Source: Asaia bogorensis
Lineage (GTDB): Bacteria > Pseudomonadota > Alphaproteobacteria > Acetobacterales > Acetobacteraceae
Assembly: GCA_945868845.1 (NCBI GenBank)
Contig: CAMBMS010000020.1
Coordinates: forward strand, 1 to 49,851
DNA: 49,851 nucleotides
Direction: 5' to 3'
The position numbers and the translations under genes are program-made. Numbering within the stretch: position 1 is the stretch's first letter; each line of letters begins with the position of its first letter. Of the stretch, positions 8,535 to 17,326 are shown in pieces. Below the pieces are notes generated by a model. It was not told the origin of the DNA and ran no database searches. It saw only the letters and a program-made list of their open reading frames with translations.

Positions 8535-10349
8535 TTAGTAAACGCGCGTCTTCGGCGGAAAGACCGAAACTTCGTTGGTCAAGGTCTGCATCTTCACCGG
8601 ACGATAGCCGAGCGCCACCTCGCCATTATCATCACACCACGAGAGAGAATGCTGCAACCAATGTTCATCGTCGCGGTCCGGGTAATCGTCATGCGCGTGC
8701 GCCCCGCGGCTTTCCTTGCGCCCTTCAGCGGAAACCATGGTGGTAATCGCATTCCCCATCAAATTCTGCAGTTCCAGTGCTTCCATCAGATCGGAATTCC
8801 AGATTAAGCTGCGATCCGTCACGGACATATCCGACAGGCCCTGCCAGATTTTCCGCATCTTCTGCACGCCTTCCTCCAAGCTGGCCGACGCGCGGAAGAC
8901 CGCGGCATGCTGTTGCATGGCGCGCTGCATGTCGAGGCGCAGATCGGCGACCTTCGTTCCACCTTTCGCATGGCGGGCACGGTCGAAGCGATCGAGGCTG
9001 TATTCGCCGGCCTTGGGCGGCAGCGGCGGTTGGGAGGCGCCGGGCTTCACCACCTCAGCGGCGCGATGCGCGGCGGCGCGGCCAAACACCACCAGATCGA
9101 GCAAGGAGTTGGTGCCCAACCGGTTGGCGCCGTGCACGGACACACAGGCGGCCTCGCCCACAGCCATCAGGCCGGACACGATCGCATCGGGGTTGCTGGC
9201 GATGGGCCGCAACACTTCAGTTAAATGGTTCGTGGGAATACCGCCCATGTTGTAATGCACGGTCGGCAGTACTGGGATTGGGCTTTTAGTGACTTCCACA
9301 CCCGCAAACACTTTCGCAGTTTCGGAAATGCCGGGCAAGCGCTCGGCCAGTAGGTCGACGCCGAGATGCTCCAGATGCAGCATTATGTGGTCCTTATTCG
9401 GACCACAACCGCGCCCCGCAGCGATTTCCAACGTCATCGAACGCGACACTACATCGCGCGACGCCAGATCCTTCGCCGTTGGCGCATAGCGTTCCATAAA
9501 CCGCTCGCCCTCAGAATTAGTCAGATACCCACCCTCGCCGCGCGCGCCCTCGGTGATCAGGCAGCCGGCAGGGAAAATGCCGGTAGGATGAAACTGCACG
9601 AATTCCATATCCTGTGTCGGCAGGCCGGCACGCAGCACCATGGCATTGCCATCGCCGGTGCAGGTATGGGCAGAGGTGCAGGACAGATAAGTGCGGCCGT
9701 AACCGCCTGTCGCTAGCACCACGGTTTGCGCACGGAAACGATGCATCGAACCGTCTTCCAGATTCCATGTCATCACGCCGCGACACACACCTTGGTCATC
9801 CATGATCAGATCAAGGGCAAAATACTCGATAAAAAATTCAGCGTTGTGCTTCAAGCTTTGCTGATAGAGCGTGTGCAGGATGGCATGGCCAGTACGGTCG
9901 GCGGCGGCGCAGGCGCGCATCGCCGGCTCCTTGCCGTATTCGGTCATGTGCCCGCCGAACGGGCGCTGATAGATTTTTCCATCATTGGTGCGGCTAAACG
10001 GCACGCCGAAATGTTCGAGTTCATAAACTGCCGGAATCGCCTCGCGGCACATATATTCAATGGCGTCCTGATCGCCCAGCCAGTCCGAACCCTTCACGGT
10101 GTCATACATGTGCCAGCGCCAATCGTCCTCGCCCATGTTGCCGAGCGCCGCGCCGATGCCGCCCTGCGCCGCAACGGTATGACTGCGGGTTGGAAAAACC
10201 TTGGTGATGCAGGCGGTTTTCAGTCCCGCCTGGCCCATACCGAAGGTGGCGCGCAGTCCCGCGCCGCCGGCGCCGACGACAACCACGTCGTAGGTATGAT
10301 CCACGATATTATAAGCGCCAGATGAGGGCCGTGTAATCGCATTCATCAT
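8535..10349 (-). CDS. sdhA: Succinate dehydrogenase flavoprotein subunit
   Basis: SdhA (604 residues) oxidises succinate to fumarate in the TCA cycle at the inner face of the membrane. The dinucleotide-binding GAGGAG (26-31), the FAD-linking His57 in [12 protein letters not shown], the substrate-site tract with [21 protein letters not shown] and the catalytic Arg region [12 protein letters not shown] are all present, as is the C-terminal sequence [16 protein letters not shown]-like region typical of the family (here [20 protein letters not shown]). Length is normal. Start could be either of two adjacent ATGs (10349 or 10346). It follows sdhD by 24 bases. Confidence 0.98.
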   Translation of the reverse strand: MMNAITRPSSGAYNIVDHTYDVVVVGAGGAGLRATFGMGQAGLKTACITKVFPTRSHTVAAQGGIGAALGNMGEDDWRWHMYDTVKGSDWLGDQDAIEYMCREAIPAVYELEHFGVPFSRTNDGKIYQRPFGGHMTEYGKEPAMRACAAADRTGHAILHTLYQQSLKHNAEFFIEYFALDLIMDDQGVCRGVMTWNLEDGSMHRFRAQTVVLATGGYGRTYLSCTSAHTCTGDGNAMVLRAGLPTQDMEFVQFHPTGIFPAGCLITEGARGEGGYLTNSEGERFMERYAPTAKDLASRDVVSRSMTLEIAAGRGCGPNKDHIMLHLEHLGVDLLAERLPGISETAKVFAGVEVTKSPIPVLPTVHYNMGGIPTNHLTEVLRPIASNPDAIVSGLMAVGEAACVSVHGANRLGTNSLLDLVVFGRAAAHRAAEVVKPGASQPPLPPKAGEYSLDRFDRARHAKGGTKVADLRLDMQRAMQQHAAVFRASASLEEGVQKMRKIWQGLSDMSVTDRSLIWNSDLMEALELQNLMGNAITTMVSAEGRKESRGAHAHDDYPDRDDEHWLQHSLSWCDDNGEVALGYRPVKMQTLTNEVSVFPPKTRVY

Positions 10350-10373
10350 TCAAACTTTCGTTCCGCAAAAAAC

Positions 10374-10778
10374 TTAAAGACCCATCTTCAGCGCTGAAAC
10401 TACGGCGGTCAGCGCCAGCAAGATGGTCGCACCCTTCATCGCCAGCAGAGCGATCATGCGGGAGCGATCGGCATGGATATAATCTTCAATCACAGTTTGC
10501 AGACCGAGCTGCATGTGATGGAAGGTGGCCACAATCAGCGCGAGTAGCAGCACCAGATTGAGCGGGCTGCCCATCCAGGCCAGCAGGACCGGATGCGACG
10601 CCCCTTGGAGGACCAGCACGCTATAGATGAACCACAAGGTGAGCGGCGCCAACGCCAGCGCCGTCAGCCGCTGCATCCACCAGTGATGCAGGCCAGATTT
10701 CGCCGCCCCTAGCCCGCGCGCGCGGCCAAGCTGGGAGCGCATGATGTCAATATGCGGGGCGGAGTTGTCGTTCGCCAT
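10374..10778 (-). CDS. sdhD: Succinate dehydrogenase membrane anchor subunit
   Basis: SdhD (134 residues) is the second membrane anchor of complex II. It has the motif RARGLGAAKSGLHHWWMQR before the first of three hydrophobic segments (about 35-55, 63-83, 104-130) and the conserved FHHMQLGLQTVIEDYIH, whose His and Asp-Tyr contribute to the heme/quinone region. The ATG is preceded by AAGGAA with a seven-base spacer. It lies between sdhC (11-base gap) and sdhA. Confidence 0.95.
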   Translation of the reverse strand: MANDNSAPHIDIMRSQLGRARGLGAAKSGLHHWWMQRLTALALAPLTLWFIYSVLVLQGASHPVLLAWMGSPLNLVLLLALIVATFHHMQLGLQTVIEDYIHADRSRMIALLAMKGATILLALTAVVSALKMGL

Positions 10779-10789
10779 AGTCGTGTTCC

Positions 10790-11236
10790 TTAGCGCGCCG
10801 CGATGCCGATGATCCAGAAGAGCAGGCTGGCGGCACCGGTGGCGATCACCACGGCCCAGCCGGAAGCGGCATACGTGACCTTCTCAAACCCGTGCCCGGC
10901 ATCCCAGGCCAAGTGCCGTAGGCCGCAAAATAGATGGTAGAACAGCGCCACGGTCCAGCCGAACAGCACCAGCTGACCGAAAATAGAGCCGGCAAAGCCC
11001 TGCACAGTATCGAAGCCGGCGGGACCGGACGCGCCAGCAGCAAGCCAGTAGACAAGAAAGAGCGTGCCCGCGGCCAGGGCAATGCCGGAGAGGCGGTGCA
11101 GGATGGAGAGCACCGTGGTGATTTGCGGCTTGTAGACCTGCAAATGCGGAGAGAGCGGGCGGCGAACGAGCTGGCCATCACTGTTGCGCCCCGCCATCAA
11201 CGCGTCCCGGACATCCCTCAAGAATTGACCCCCCAT
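10790..11236 (-). CDS. sdhC: Succinate dehydrogenase cytochrome b556 subunit
   Basis: SdhC (up to 148 residues) has the family signature RPLSPHLQVYKPQ followed by SILHRLSGIALAAG and, in the second half, FYHLFCGLRHLAWDAGHG, which contains the heme-ligand His region; three membrane segments are evident. It is the first gene of the sdh operon. The start is uncertain: ATG at 11236 has no good ribosome site, while ATG at 11197 (beginning AGRNSDGQLVRRPLSP) is also possible. The residues between the two resemble the N-terminal extension seen in related species, so the longer form is kept. The 140-base divergent gap to the peptidase gene should hold the operon promoter. Confidence 0.94.
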   Translation of the reverse strand: MGGQFLRDVRDALMAGRNSDGQLVRRPLSPHLQVYKPQITTVLSILHRLSGIALAAGTLFLVYWLAAGASGPAGFDTVQGFAGSIFGQLVLFGWTVALFYHLFCGLRHLAWDAGHGFEKVTYAASGWAVVIATGAASLLFWIIGIAAR

Positions 11237-11376
11237 GCAGCCGAAACAACGGGGCCGGCACGTGGCAGGCCCGCAGGTTCCTTACTCGTGCCCCCGAGCA
11301 GGGTCAACGCGCGGGGCGGCATTGGGATTGTGGCCTCGGGCGTGGCAAGCTAACGGCGGTGAGCGGAGTCATGACC

Positions 11377-12777
11377 ATGTCCAGCGCAGATCGCCTTGCT
11401 GATATCCTGGCCTATACCGATGCGACGATGGAGGAGGCGCGTGGACGATTATTCGACCTGCTGCGCATTCCCTCCATCAGCGCCCAGCCGGCGCATGCCG
11501 GGGATTGCCAGCGCGCCGCCGGGTGGGTACGCGACCAGTTGGCCGCAATAGGGTTCGCAACAGAGATCCATCCGACCAAGGGCCAACCGGTGGTGCTCGG
11601 GCGGCATCCGGGGCCGGAAGGATATTCCGGGCCGACGATCCTGTTCTATGGCCATTACGACGTGCAGCCCGCCGACCCACTGGAGCTTTGGAAATCCGAT
11701 CCGTTCGAGCCGCAACTGATCGATGGGCCGCACGGGCAGCGCATTGTCGCGCGGGGGGCGGTGGACGATAAGGGCCAGGTCTTAATGTTCCTAGAGGCGC
11801 TGCGCGCCTGGCACACGGTTGGGGGGGGGATTCCGGTACGGATCATCGTGCTGATCGAAGGGGAGGAGGAAGTATCCTCACCCAATCTCGATCCGTTCCT
11901 GCGGGCGCATGCGCCGGATCTAGCGGCGGATTTTGCGCTGATTTCCGATACCGGGATGTGGAATATCGACACGCCCGCGCTGACCACGCGGCTACGCGGC
12001 ATCACCTATATGCAGGTGACGGTGAAGGCGGCGAAACGGGATTTGCATTCGGGACTGTTCGGCGGCTCCGCGCTCAATCCGATCAACACGCTGACCCGGA
12101 TTCTGGGCGAGCTGACGGATGCTGAAGGACGGATCCAGGTACCGGAATTTTATGACGGAATCGCGCCGGTCTCCAACGCGCAAATCGCAGAATGGGAGGC
12201 ATTGGGGTTCGATGAAAAGGCATTTTTGGGCGATATCGGCCTGTCGGTGCCAGTGGGGGAGCGGGGCTATTCCGGCTTGCAGCGGCTCTGGGCGCGTCCG
12301 ACCGCGGATATCTGCGGCATCTGGGGCGGCTATACAGGGCCGGGCGCAAAGACGGTGATCGCCGCAGAAGCATCGGCCAAGGTATCGTTCCGGCTGGTGC
12401 CAGGGCAAGATCCGGCGAAGGTGGCGGCAGGGTTCCGTCAGTTCGTCAATGATCGCCTCCCGCGCGACGCACGGGCAGAGTTCGAGAATTTCGGCATGAG
12501 CCCCGGGATTGTAGTGAACACGGCCACCAAATGGGTAGGCGCGGCGAAGCAGGCACTGGCGGACGAATTTTCCCGCCCCCCCGTGATGATCGGTTGCGGG
12601 GGGTCTATTCCGGTGGTCGAATCACTACATCGGATTCTAGGCATCGACACGTTGTTGATGGGGTTCGGTCTGGAGGATGACGGTGTGCACAGCCCGAATG
12701 AGAAATTCGAATGGCGTTGCTTTCAGCACGGATTGCGCGCGCATGTTCGCCTGCTCGGCAAATTATCCGGCGCGTGA
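11377..12777 (+). CDS. M20-family metallopeptidase/dipeptidase
   Basis: This 466-residue enzyme belongs to the M20 (ArgE/DapE/CPG2-like) peptidases, probably a cytosolic dipeptidase. Two-zinc ligands are visible in order: His in GHYDVQP, the bridging Asp in GAVDDKGQ, the general-base Glu pair in IEGEEEVSS, Asp in LISDTGMW and the final His in DDGVHSPNEKF. The dimerisation domain contains DLHSGLFGG. The ATG at 11377 is chosen because GGAG at 11365-11368 lies eight bases upstream; earlier in-frame GTG (11359) and ATG (11371) are poorly placed. It is transcribed divergently from sdhC. The coding strand is notably G-rich. Confidence 0.9.
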   Translation: MSSADRLADILAYTDATMEEARGRLFDLLRIPSISAQPAHAGDCQRAAGWVRDQLAAIGFATEIHPTKGQPVVLGRHPGPEGYSGPTILFYGHYDVQPADPLELWKSDPFEPQLIDGPHGQRIVARGAVDDKGQVLMFLEALRAWHTVGGGIPVRIIVLIEGEEEVSSPNLDPFLRAHAPDLAADFALISDTGMWNIDTPALTTRLRGITYMQVTVKAAKRDLHSGLFGGSALNPINTLTRILGELTDAEGRIQVPEFYDGIAPVSNAQIAEWEALGFDEKAFLGDIGLSVPVGERGYSGLQRLWARPTADICGIWGGYTGPGAKTVIAAEASAKVSFRLVPGQDPAKVAAGFRQFVNDRLPRDARAEFENFGMSPGIVVNTATKWVGAAKQALADEFSRPPVMIGCGGSIPVVESLHRILGIDTLLMGFGLEDDGVHSPNEKFEWRCFQHGLRAHVRLLGKLSGA

Positions 12778-12925
12778 GAAAATCGGAGTCGGTTCGCAGG
12801 AGGTTCGACGACGATTGTCCCTGATATGATGATGTATTGAGTAATTCCCATTTTCCTCGACGCGACGATACGGGAGTGCTGTGCAAGGCAAAGGGACGAA
12901 TCTCACTCAGTTGTATAATTTCGGG

Positions 12926-14179
12926 TCAGCGCCAACCACGCCCGCGCATAACCGAACTGGCACCAAATTTGTTCCGCAAGCGGTCGATCGCGGCCTGTGT
13001 GGCGGCGCGGCGGGGGGTGTCCGGGTCGGCAAGGTCGGGGCGGTCGGCCAGGTCGAGTGCCAACAGTCCGTTGGCGCCGATGCCGATCAGGCGAAAGGTG
13101 GTACCATCAATCTCCTTTGCCAGTAGCGCGGTCGCGGCGGCGAACAGAGTGTCGGGCAGCACCGTGGGGCTGGACAATCTCATCGCCCGAGTGCGCTGGG
13201 CGAAGCCGGCCGTCTTTAGTTTCAGGACCACGCCGGCGGCGCAGAAGCCTTGCTGACGCAGGCGGTAGGCAAGTTTTTCAGCCAGCGGCCAGAGCTCGTG
13301 TTCCAACGCCGCGCAGCTAGCGAGATCGGTGGCGAAGGTCGTCTCGGCGCTGATCGATTTGGTCTCGCGCGCCGGGTCCACTGGCCGAGTATCCTCCCCC
13401 CGCGCGCGATGGACCAGTGCGGGCCCATCATCGCCCAAGCGGCGCAGCGCGTCCCGGTCCGATAGCGCCTGCAAATGTCCGAGGCTGGTGATGCCAAACG
13501 CTGCAAGTTTCTTCGCCAGCGCCGGGCCGACGCCGGGCAGCAGGCGAACCGGTTCCGGGGCGAGTAGTGCACGCGCCTCCGCTGCGCCGATCACCGCGAA
13601 GCCGCGCGGCTTGTCACGGCCCACTGCGATTTTTGCCAATAACCGATTGGGGGCAAGGCCAATAGAAATTGTCACGCCAAGTTCCGCCTCTACCGCGCGC
13701 GCGAAACGCGCCAGCACCGCGGCGGGCGGCGCGCCATGCAAGGCCTCGGTGCCCGATAAATCCAATACCGCCTCGTCAATAGACAGCGGCTGCACGAGGG
13801 GTGTTAACGTTTCCATTAAGATACGGATCTGCCGTGAAACGGCATTGTATTTCGCAAAATTCGGTGCGATCACCACCGCATCCGGACAGGCTTGCAGCGC
13901 CTTGAACATTGGCATGGCGCTGCGCACCCCGGAAAGCCGCGCGATATAGCAAGCGGTGGAGACCACCCCGCGCGCGCCGCCACCGACGATCACCGGGCGC
14001 GCCGCCAGTTCGGGACGATCGCGCTTTTCCACGCTGGCATAAAAGGCGTCGCAATCGATATGCGCGATATGGAGTTGGAAAAGTTCAGTATGCCGCACAA
14101 TACGCACCCCGCCGCAGCAAGGACACATGGGAACCGCCATCGCCACCGTTCCGCAATCGCGGCAGAGTGCATCTGTCAT
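12926..14179 (-). CDS. dinB: DNA polymerase IV with N-terminal CxxC finger
   Basis: This 417-residue Y-family translesion polymerase extends primers past damaged bases. Catalytic carboxylates appear in HIDCDAFYASVEKRD and in PLSIDEAVLDLSG; the thumb HhH is PGVGPALAKKL and the little finger follows to the C-terminus. Unusually for DinB in general, but common in alphaproteobacteria, residues 1-30 hold paired cysteines CRDCG and CPCCGG, likely a zinc ribbon. A C-terminal beta-clamp motif is not obvious. The ATG at 14179 overlaps the TGA of the ROK kinase gene (ATGA), which favours it over a GTG four codons upstream. No LexA box was recognised at its own start; it is expressed with the kinase gene. 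Confidence 0.93.
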   Translation of the reverse strand: MTDALCRDCGTVAMAVPMCPCCGGVRIVRHTELFQLHIAHIDCDAFYASVEKRDRPELAARPVIVGGGARGVVSTACYIARLSGVRSAMPMFKALQACPDAVVIAPNFAKYNAVSRQIRILMETLTPLVQPLSIDEAVLDLSGTEALHGAPPAAVLARFARAVEAELGVTISIGLAPNRLLAKIAVGRDKPRGFAVIGAAEARALLAPEPVRLLPGVGPALAKKLAAFGITSLGHLQALSDRDALRRLGDDGPALVHRARGEDTRPVDPARETKSISAETTFATDLASCAALEHELWPLAEKLAYRLRQQGFCAAGVVLKLKTAGFAQRTRAMRLSSPTVLPDTLFAAATALLAKEIDGTTFRLIGIGANGLLALDLADRPDLADPDTPRRAATQAAIDRLRNKFGASSVMRGRGWR

Positions 14180-15075
14180 GTCGGCGGCCACAGCCAGGCG
14201 GCACCACGGACGCCCGAGGAATCGCCATGTTTCGCACGCACAACCTGCGTGTCGCAGACATCGGAAAACACATACCGACGCATGATGTCCGGCACCTGCT
14301 CATACAGATGCGCCATGTTGGACAATCCACCCCCAAGCACGATCACGTCCGGATCGATCAACGTGACTAACACCGCCAGCCCGCGCCCCAGCCGGTCCGC
14401 GTGGCGTGCCAGCGCCGCGATAGCGCGTGTCTCTCCCGCTGTCGCGCGGGCCAGAATCTGGCTCGCGTCGCGCGCACCTTCGCCGTCGCAATCGGCGGCC
14501 AAGGCAGGGCCACTGACAAAAGTTTCCAGGCAGCCGCGCGCGCCGCACCAGCATTTCTTACCCGGGTATTCGCCCGACGTTTGCCAGGGCAGTGGCGTAT
14601 GGCCCCATTCACCCGTCAGATGCTGCCGGCCGGGCAGCAGCCTACCTCCAATCACTAGCCCGCCGCCGCACCCCGTGCCGAGAATGACGCCGAACACCAC
14701 ATCATGCCCGGCCCCGGCACCATCCACCGCCTCGCTGAGGGCAAAACAATTGGCATCGTTCTCCACCCGCACCTCGCGCCCCAGCCGGCGCGACATGTCA
14801 GTGTGCAGCGCATGCCCGTTCAACGGATTGGAGTTGGAGTTCTTCACCACCCCGGTGACCGGGCTGATCGCGCCGGGGATGCCCATGCCGATGCTCGCCT
14901 GCGCGCCGATCTTCGCCTCGATGCCACGCACCAGTTCCGTCACTGTAGCCAGCGTATTGTCATAGCCCGCGGGCGTGGCGACACGCTGACGCAGCTGGAT
15001 TTCACCGCTCGCGTCGAGCGCGGCGATTTCGATTTTAGTCCCACCGAGATCGATGCCAATGCGCCATGTGCCCAT
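14176..15075 (-). CDS. ROK-family sugar kinase (fructokinase/N-acetylhexosamine kinase type)
   Basis: The 299-residue protein starts with the ATP-binding GIDLGGTKIE and has the ROK zinc site, with His in GEWGHTPLP and cysteines in CWCGARGCLET. The sugar-binding N-D pair is in VENDANCFALSEA and the second phosphate loop is GVILGTGCGGG. These features fit fructokinase (Mak) or N-acetylglucosamine/N-acetylmannosamine kinase; the sequence does not decide between them. GGAGG lies immediately before the ATG, closer than usual, but no better in-frame start exists. The stop overlaps the dinB start, so kinase and polymerase are translationally coupled. It diverges from the TusA-like gene with 63 bases between. 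Confidence 0.87.
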   Translation of the reverse strand: MGTWRIGIDLGGTKIEIAALDASGEIQLRQRVATPAGYDNTLATVTELVRGIEAKIGAQASIGMGIPGAISPVTGVVKNSNSNPLNGHALHTDMSRRLGREVRVENDANCFALSEAVDGAGAGHDVVFGVILGTGCGGGLVIGGRLLPGRQHLTGEWGHTPLPWQTSGEYPGKKCWCGARGCLETFVSGPALAADCDGEGARDASQILARATAGETRAIAALARHADRLGRGLAVLVTLIDPDVIVLGGGLSNMAHLYEQVPDIMRRYVFSDVCDTQVVRAKHGDSSGVRGAAWLWPPT

Positions 15076-15138
15076 ACCTCCAACATGACGCCACCACCCC
15101 GCTTGCTCAAGCGTCCCGCGCGTCCCAGATTAGTCCCC

Positions 15139-15387
15139 ATGAGCGAGACCTTGCTGGATGTGAGGGGCCTGAACTGCCCGCTGCCCGTGCTGCGCGCCAA
15201 TCGCGAATTGCGCCGCATGGAGCCGAGCGAGCGGCTACGCGTGCTCGCCACCGATCGCGCCGCCATCGCCGATTTCCAGGCCTTCTGCCAGGAAACCGGA
15301 CACTCCCTGCTCGCCTGGAGCGAGGAAAGTGGCGTGCTTAGTTTCGTCATTCGCCGCCGCCCCGCCGAGGCGGACCCCGCCGCATGA
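15139..15387 (+). CDS. TusA-family sulfur-carrier protein
   Basis: This 82-residue protein has the TusA/SirA/YedF fold. The defining N-terminal motif LDVRGLNCPLPVLRANREL carries the single reactive Cys in CPxP, which receives persulfide sulfur, and the tail FCQETGHSLLAW...GVLSFVIRRR matches the second beta-alpha-beta unit. Members act in tRNA 2-thiolation or in sulfur trafficking. The start is chosen to put the motif near the N-terminus. Its stop overlaps the start of the next gene (ATGA), so it is coupled to a histone-deacetylase-like hydrolase, an association whose purpose is unclear. Confidence 0.88.
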   Translation: MSETLLDVRGLNCPLPVLRANRELRRMEPSERLRVLATDRAAIADFQAFCQETGHSLLAWSEESGVLSFVIRRRPAEADPAA

Positions 15388-16316
15388 GCACGGTTTTGAT
15401 CACCCATCCGGCCTGTCTGGATCATTTTATGGGTCCCCATCATCCGGAATCGCCGCATCGACTGCGTGCGGTCCTTGCCGCGCTAGACGGTCCGGATTTC
15501 TCCGCGCTCCTGCGCGAAAATGCACGGGAGGCCACACTAAAGGAACTTTCCCGTGCGCATCCGGAGGAATACGTAAACGAAATCCTTGCCATCCGCCCCG
15601 CGCCCGGCCAGGGCGTGGCGCTCGATGCCGATACGATCATGAGCGCCGGCAGCGCCGAGGCCGCCTTGCGCGCCGCCGGCGGGGCCTGCGCGGCGGTTGA
15701 TGCCGTGTTATCTGGCCGCGCTGACACCGCCTTCGCCGCGATCCGCCCCCCCGGTCATCACGCCGAACCCGACCGCGCCATGGGCTTCTGCCTGTTCAAC
15801 AACGCCGCCATCGCCGCCCTGCACGCCCGCGCAAGCTGGGGCCTGCAGCGCATCGCGGTACTGGATTTCGACGTCCATCACGGCAACGGCACGCAGACGA
15901 TGTTTTCCGGCGATGCAAATTTATTCTACGCGTCCTCGCATCAATCCCCCTGCTATCCCGGAACGGGCCACGCGCGCGAGCAGGGCGTCGCCGGCAATAT
16001 CGTCAATGCGCCCCTCCCACCCGGCACCGACAGCGCGGCCTTCCGCGCGGCCTGGACGCAGATCATCCTGCCGGCGCTCGCAGCCTTCGCCCCGGAACTG
16101 ATCATCATCTCCGCCGGCTTCGACGCCCACGTGGCCGACCCGCTGGCGCAACTAAATGTGCAAACCGCCGATTACGCATGGCTCACCAGCGAAATCCTCC
16201 GCATCGCCGATACCCATGCCAAGGGACGCGTCGCCTCCGTCCTAGAAGGCGGCTATGACCTCGCCGCCCTTGCAGACGCCGCAGCAGCGCATGTTCGCGC
16301 ACTGATGCGCACGTGA
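15384..16316 (+). CDS. Histone-deacetylase-family amidohydrolase
   Basis: The 310-residue protein matches the bacterial class II HDAC-like/acetylpolyamine amidohydrolase group, zinc hydrolases that remove acyl groups from amines. Motifs in order: HPESPHRL near the N-terminus, the catalytic His pair in RPPGHHAE, zinc-ligand tract DFDVHHGNGT (Asp and His), the third ligand Asp in SAGFDAH, and EGGYDL at the C-terminal end. No signal peptide is present, so it acts in the cytoplasm. It is translationally coupled to the TusA-like gene. The substrate, acetylpolyamine, acetyl-lysine or other acyl amine, is not evident. Confidence 0.93.
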   Translation: MSTVLITHPACLDHFMGPHHPESPHRLRAVLAALDGPDFSALLRENAREATLKELSRAHPEEYVNEILAIRPAPGQGVALDADTIMSAGSAEAALRAAGGACAAVDAVLSGRADTAFAAIRPPGHHAEPDRAMGFCLFNNAAIAALHARASWGLQRIAVLDFDVHHGNGTQTMFSGDANLFYASSHQSPCYPGTGHAREQGVAGNIVNAPLPPGTDSAAFRAAWTQIILPALAAFAPELIIISAGFDAHVADPLAQLNVQTADYAWLTSEILRIADTHAKGRVASVLEGGYDLAALADAAAAHVRALMRT

Positions 16317-16389
16317 GGCTCGGAGCAGCGGTGCGGGCCGGCAGGAAGATGTGGATGCGTATTTTGCAATACAATGAAAGGTAGCGAAC

Positions 16390-17157
16390 ATGGGAAGACT
16401 CGACGACAGAGTCGCGGCGGTGACGGGTGGGGCATCGGGAATCGGCGAGGCAACGGTCAGACGTTTCGTCGCGGAAGGCGCGCACGTGGCATTCTGCGAT
16501 CGGGACGGTGAGCGCGGTCAGCGCGTGGCGGACGAGCTCGTGGCCGGCGGTGCCAAGATCGTCTTCACGCAGGCTGATGTTGGGAGCGAGGCCGCATGCC
16601 TCACTTTTATTAATGGTGCCGCCCAAAAATTCGGGCGCCTCGACATCCTCGTCAACAATGCAGGCATCCGCAAATACGAGAAGATCGACGAAGCGAGTGC
16701 GGCGAGCTGGAATGAAATTCTCAACATCAATCTAATGAGCTACGCCTTTTGCGCCAAGGCGGCGGTTCCGCTCATGCGCAGTAACAAGGGGGGCGCTATC
16801 GTGAACGTCGCCTCCGTGCGATCCATCGTCGCTGGCGGCGGCAATCTGCAGTATGACACCACCAAGGCCGCAGTCGCGGGTCTGACGCGGGCACTCGCCG
16901 CCGACCATTCGGCGGAGGGCATTCGTGTGAACGCTGTCGGCCCAGGGCCGATTTTCACACCGTTCCATAAGCGCCGCCTCGAAGCGGCTGGCGAGACCGT
17001 CGAGCAGTATAACGCCAAAGCCGCACAGGGCACCATGCTGAAGCGCCCAGGCAGGGCCGAGGAGGTCGCCGCCGCGATTCTGTTTTTGGCCTCCGACGAT
17101 GCTTCCTACGTCACCGGGGCCCTGCTGTTCGTGGACGGCGGCATGACGGCGCTGTGA
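16390..17157 (+). CDS. Short-chain dehydrogenase/reductase (SDR)
   Basis: This 255-residue classical SDR has the cofactor motif TGGASGIGEA (about 12-21), the structural NNAG, catalytic Ser in NVASVRS and the YDTTK form of YxxxK, and the C-terminal YVTGALLFVDGGM. An acidic residue in FCDRDG after the second strand favours NAD(H) over NADP(H). An AAAGG ribosome site precedes the ATG. The substrate is unknown. It stands 73 bases after the HDAC-like gene and 169 bases before the LLM oxidoreductase, so it could be read alone or with either. Confidence 0.9.
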   Translation: MGRLDDRVAAVTGGASGIGEATVRRFVAEGAHVAFCDRDGERGQRVADELVAGGAKIVFTQADVGSEAACLTFINGAAQKFGRLDILVNNAGIRKYEKIDEASAASWNEILNINLMSYAFCAKAAVPLMRSNKGGAIVNVASVRSIVAGGGNLQYDTTKAAVAGLTRALAADHSAEGIRVNAVGPGPIFTPFHKRRLEAAGETVEQYNAKAAQGTMLKRPGRAEEVAAAILFLASDDASYVTGALLFVDGGMTAL

Positions 17158-17326
17158 GGCCGTGTCAGGCACGCTGGGTGGTAACGTCATCAAAACGCTG
17201 GAAGTGAACCCACATATTTTACAGATGAACCAGCGTGCACCAGTATAATTTACCTAAGACCGCTTGCCCCCAGGGTGATTTCGGCCATACTCATCAGCAT
17301 CGAAAGCCCCAGACACGGATAAAAAC

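Noticed and set aside
12778-12925. Possible small gene between the peptidase and dinB
   Set aside because: Only short frames without motifs; it is a plain gap between convergent 3' ends.
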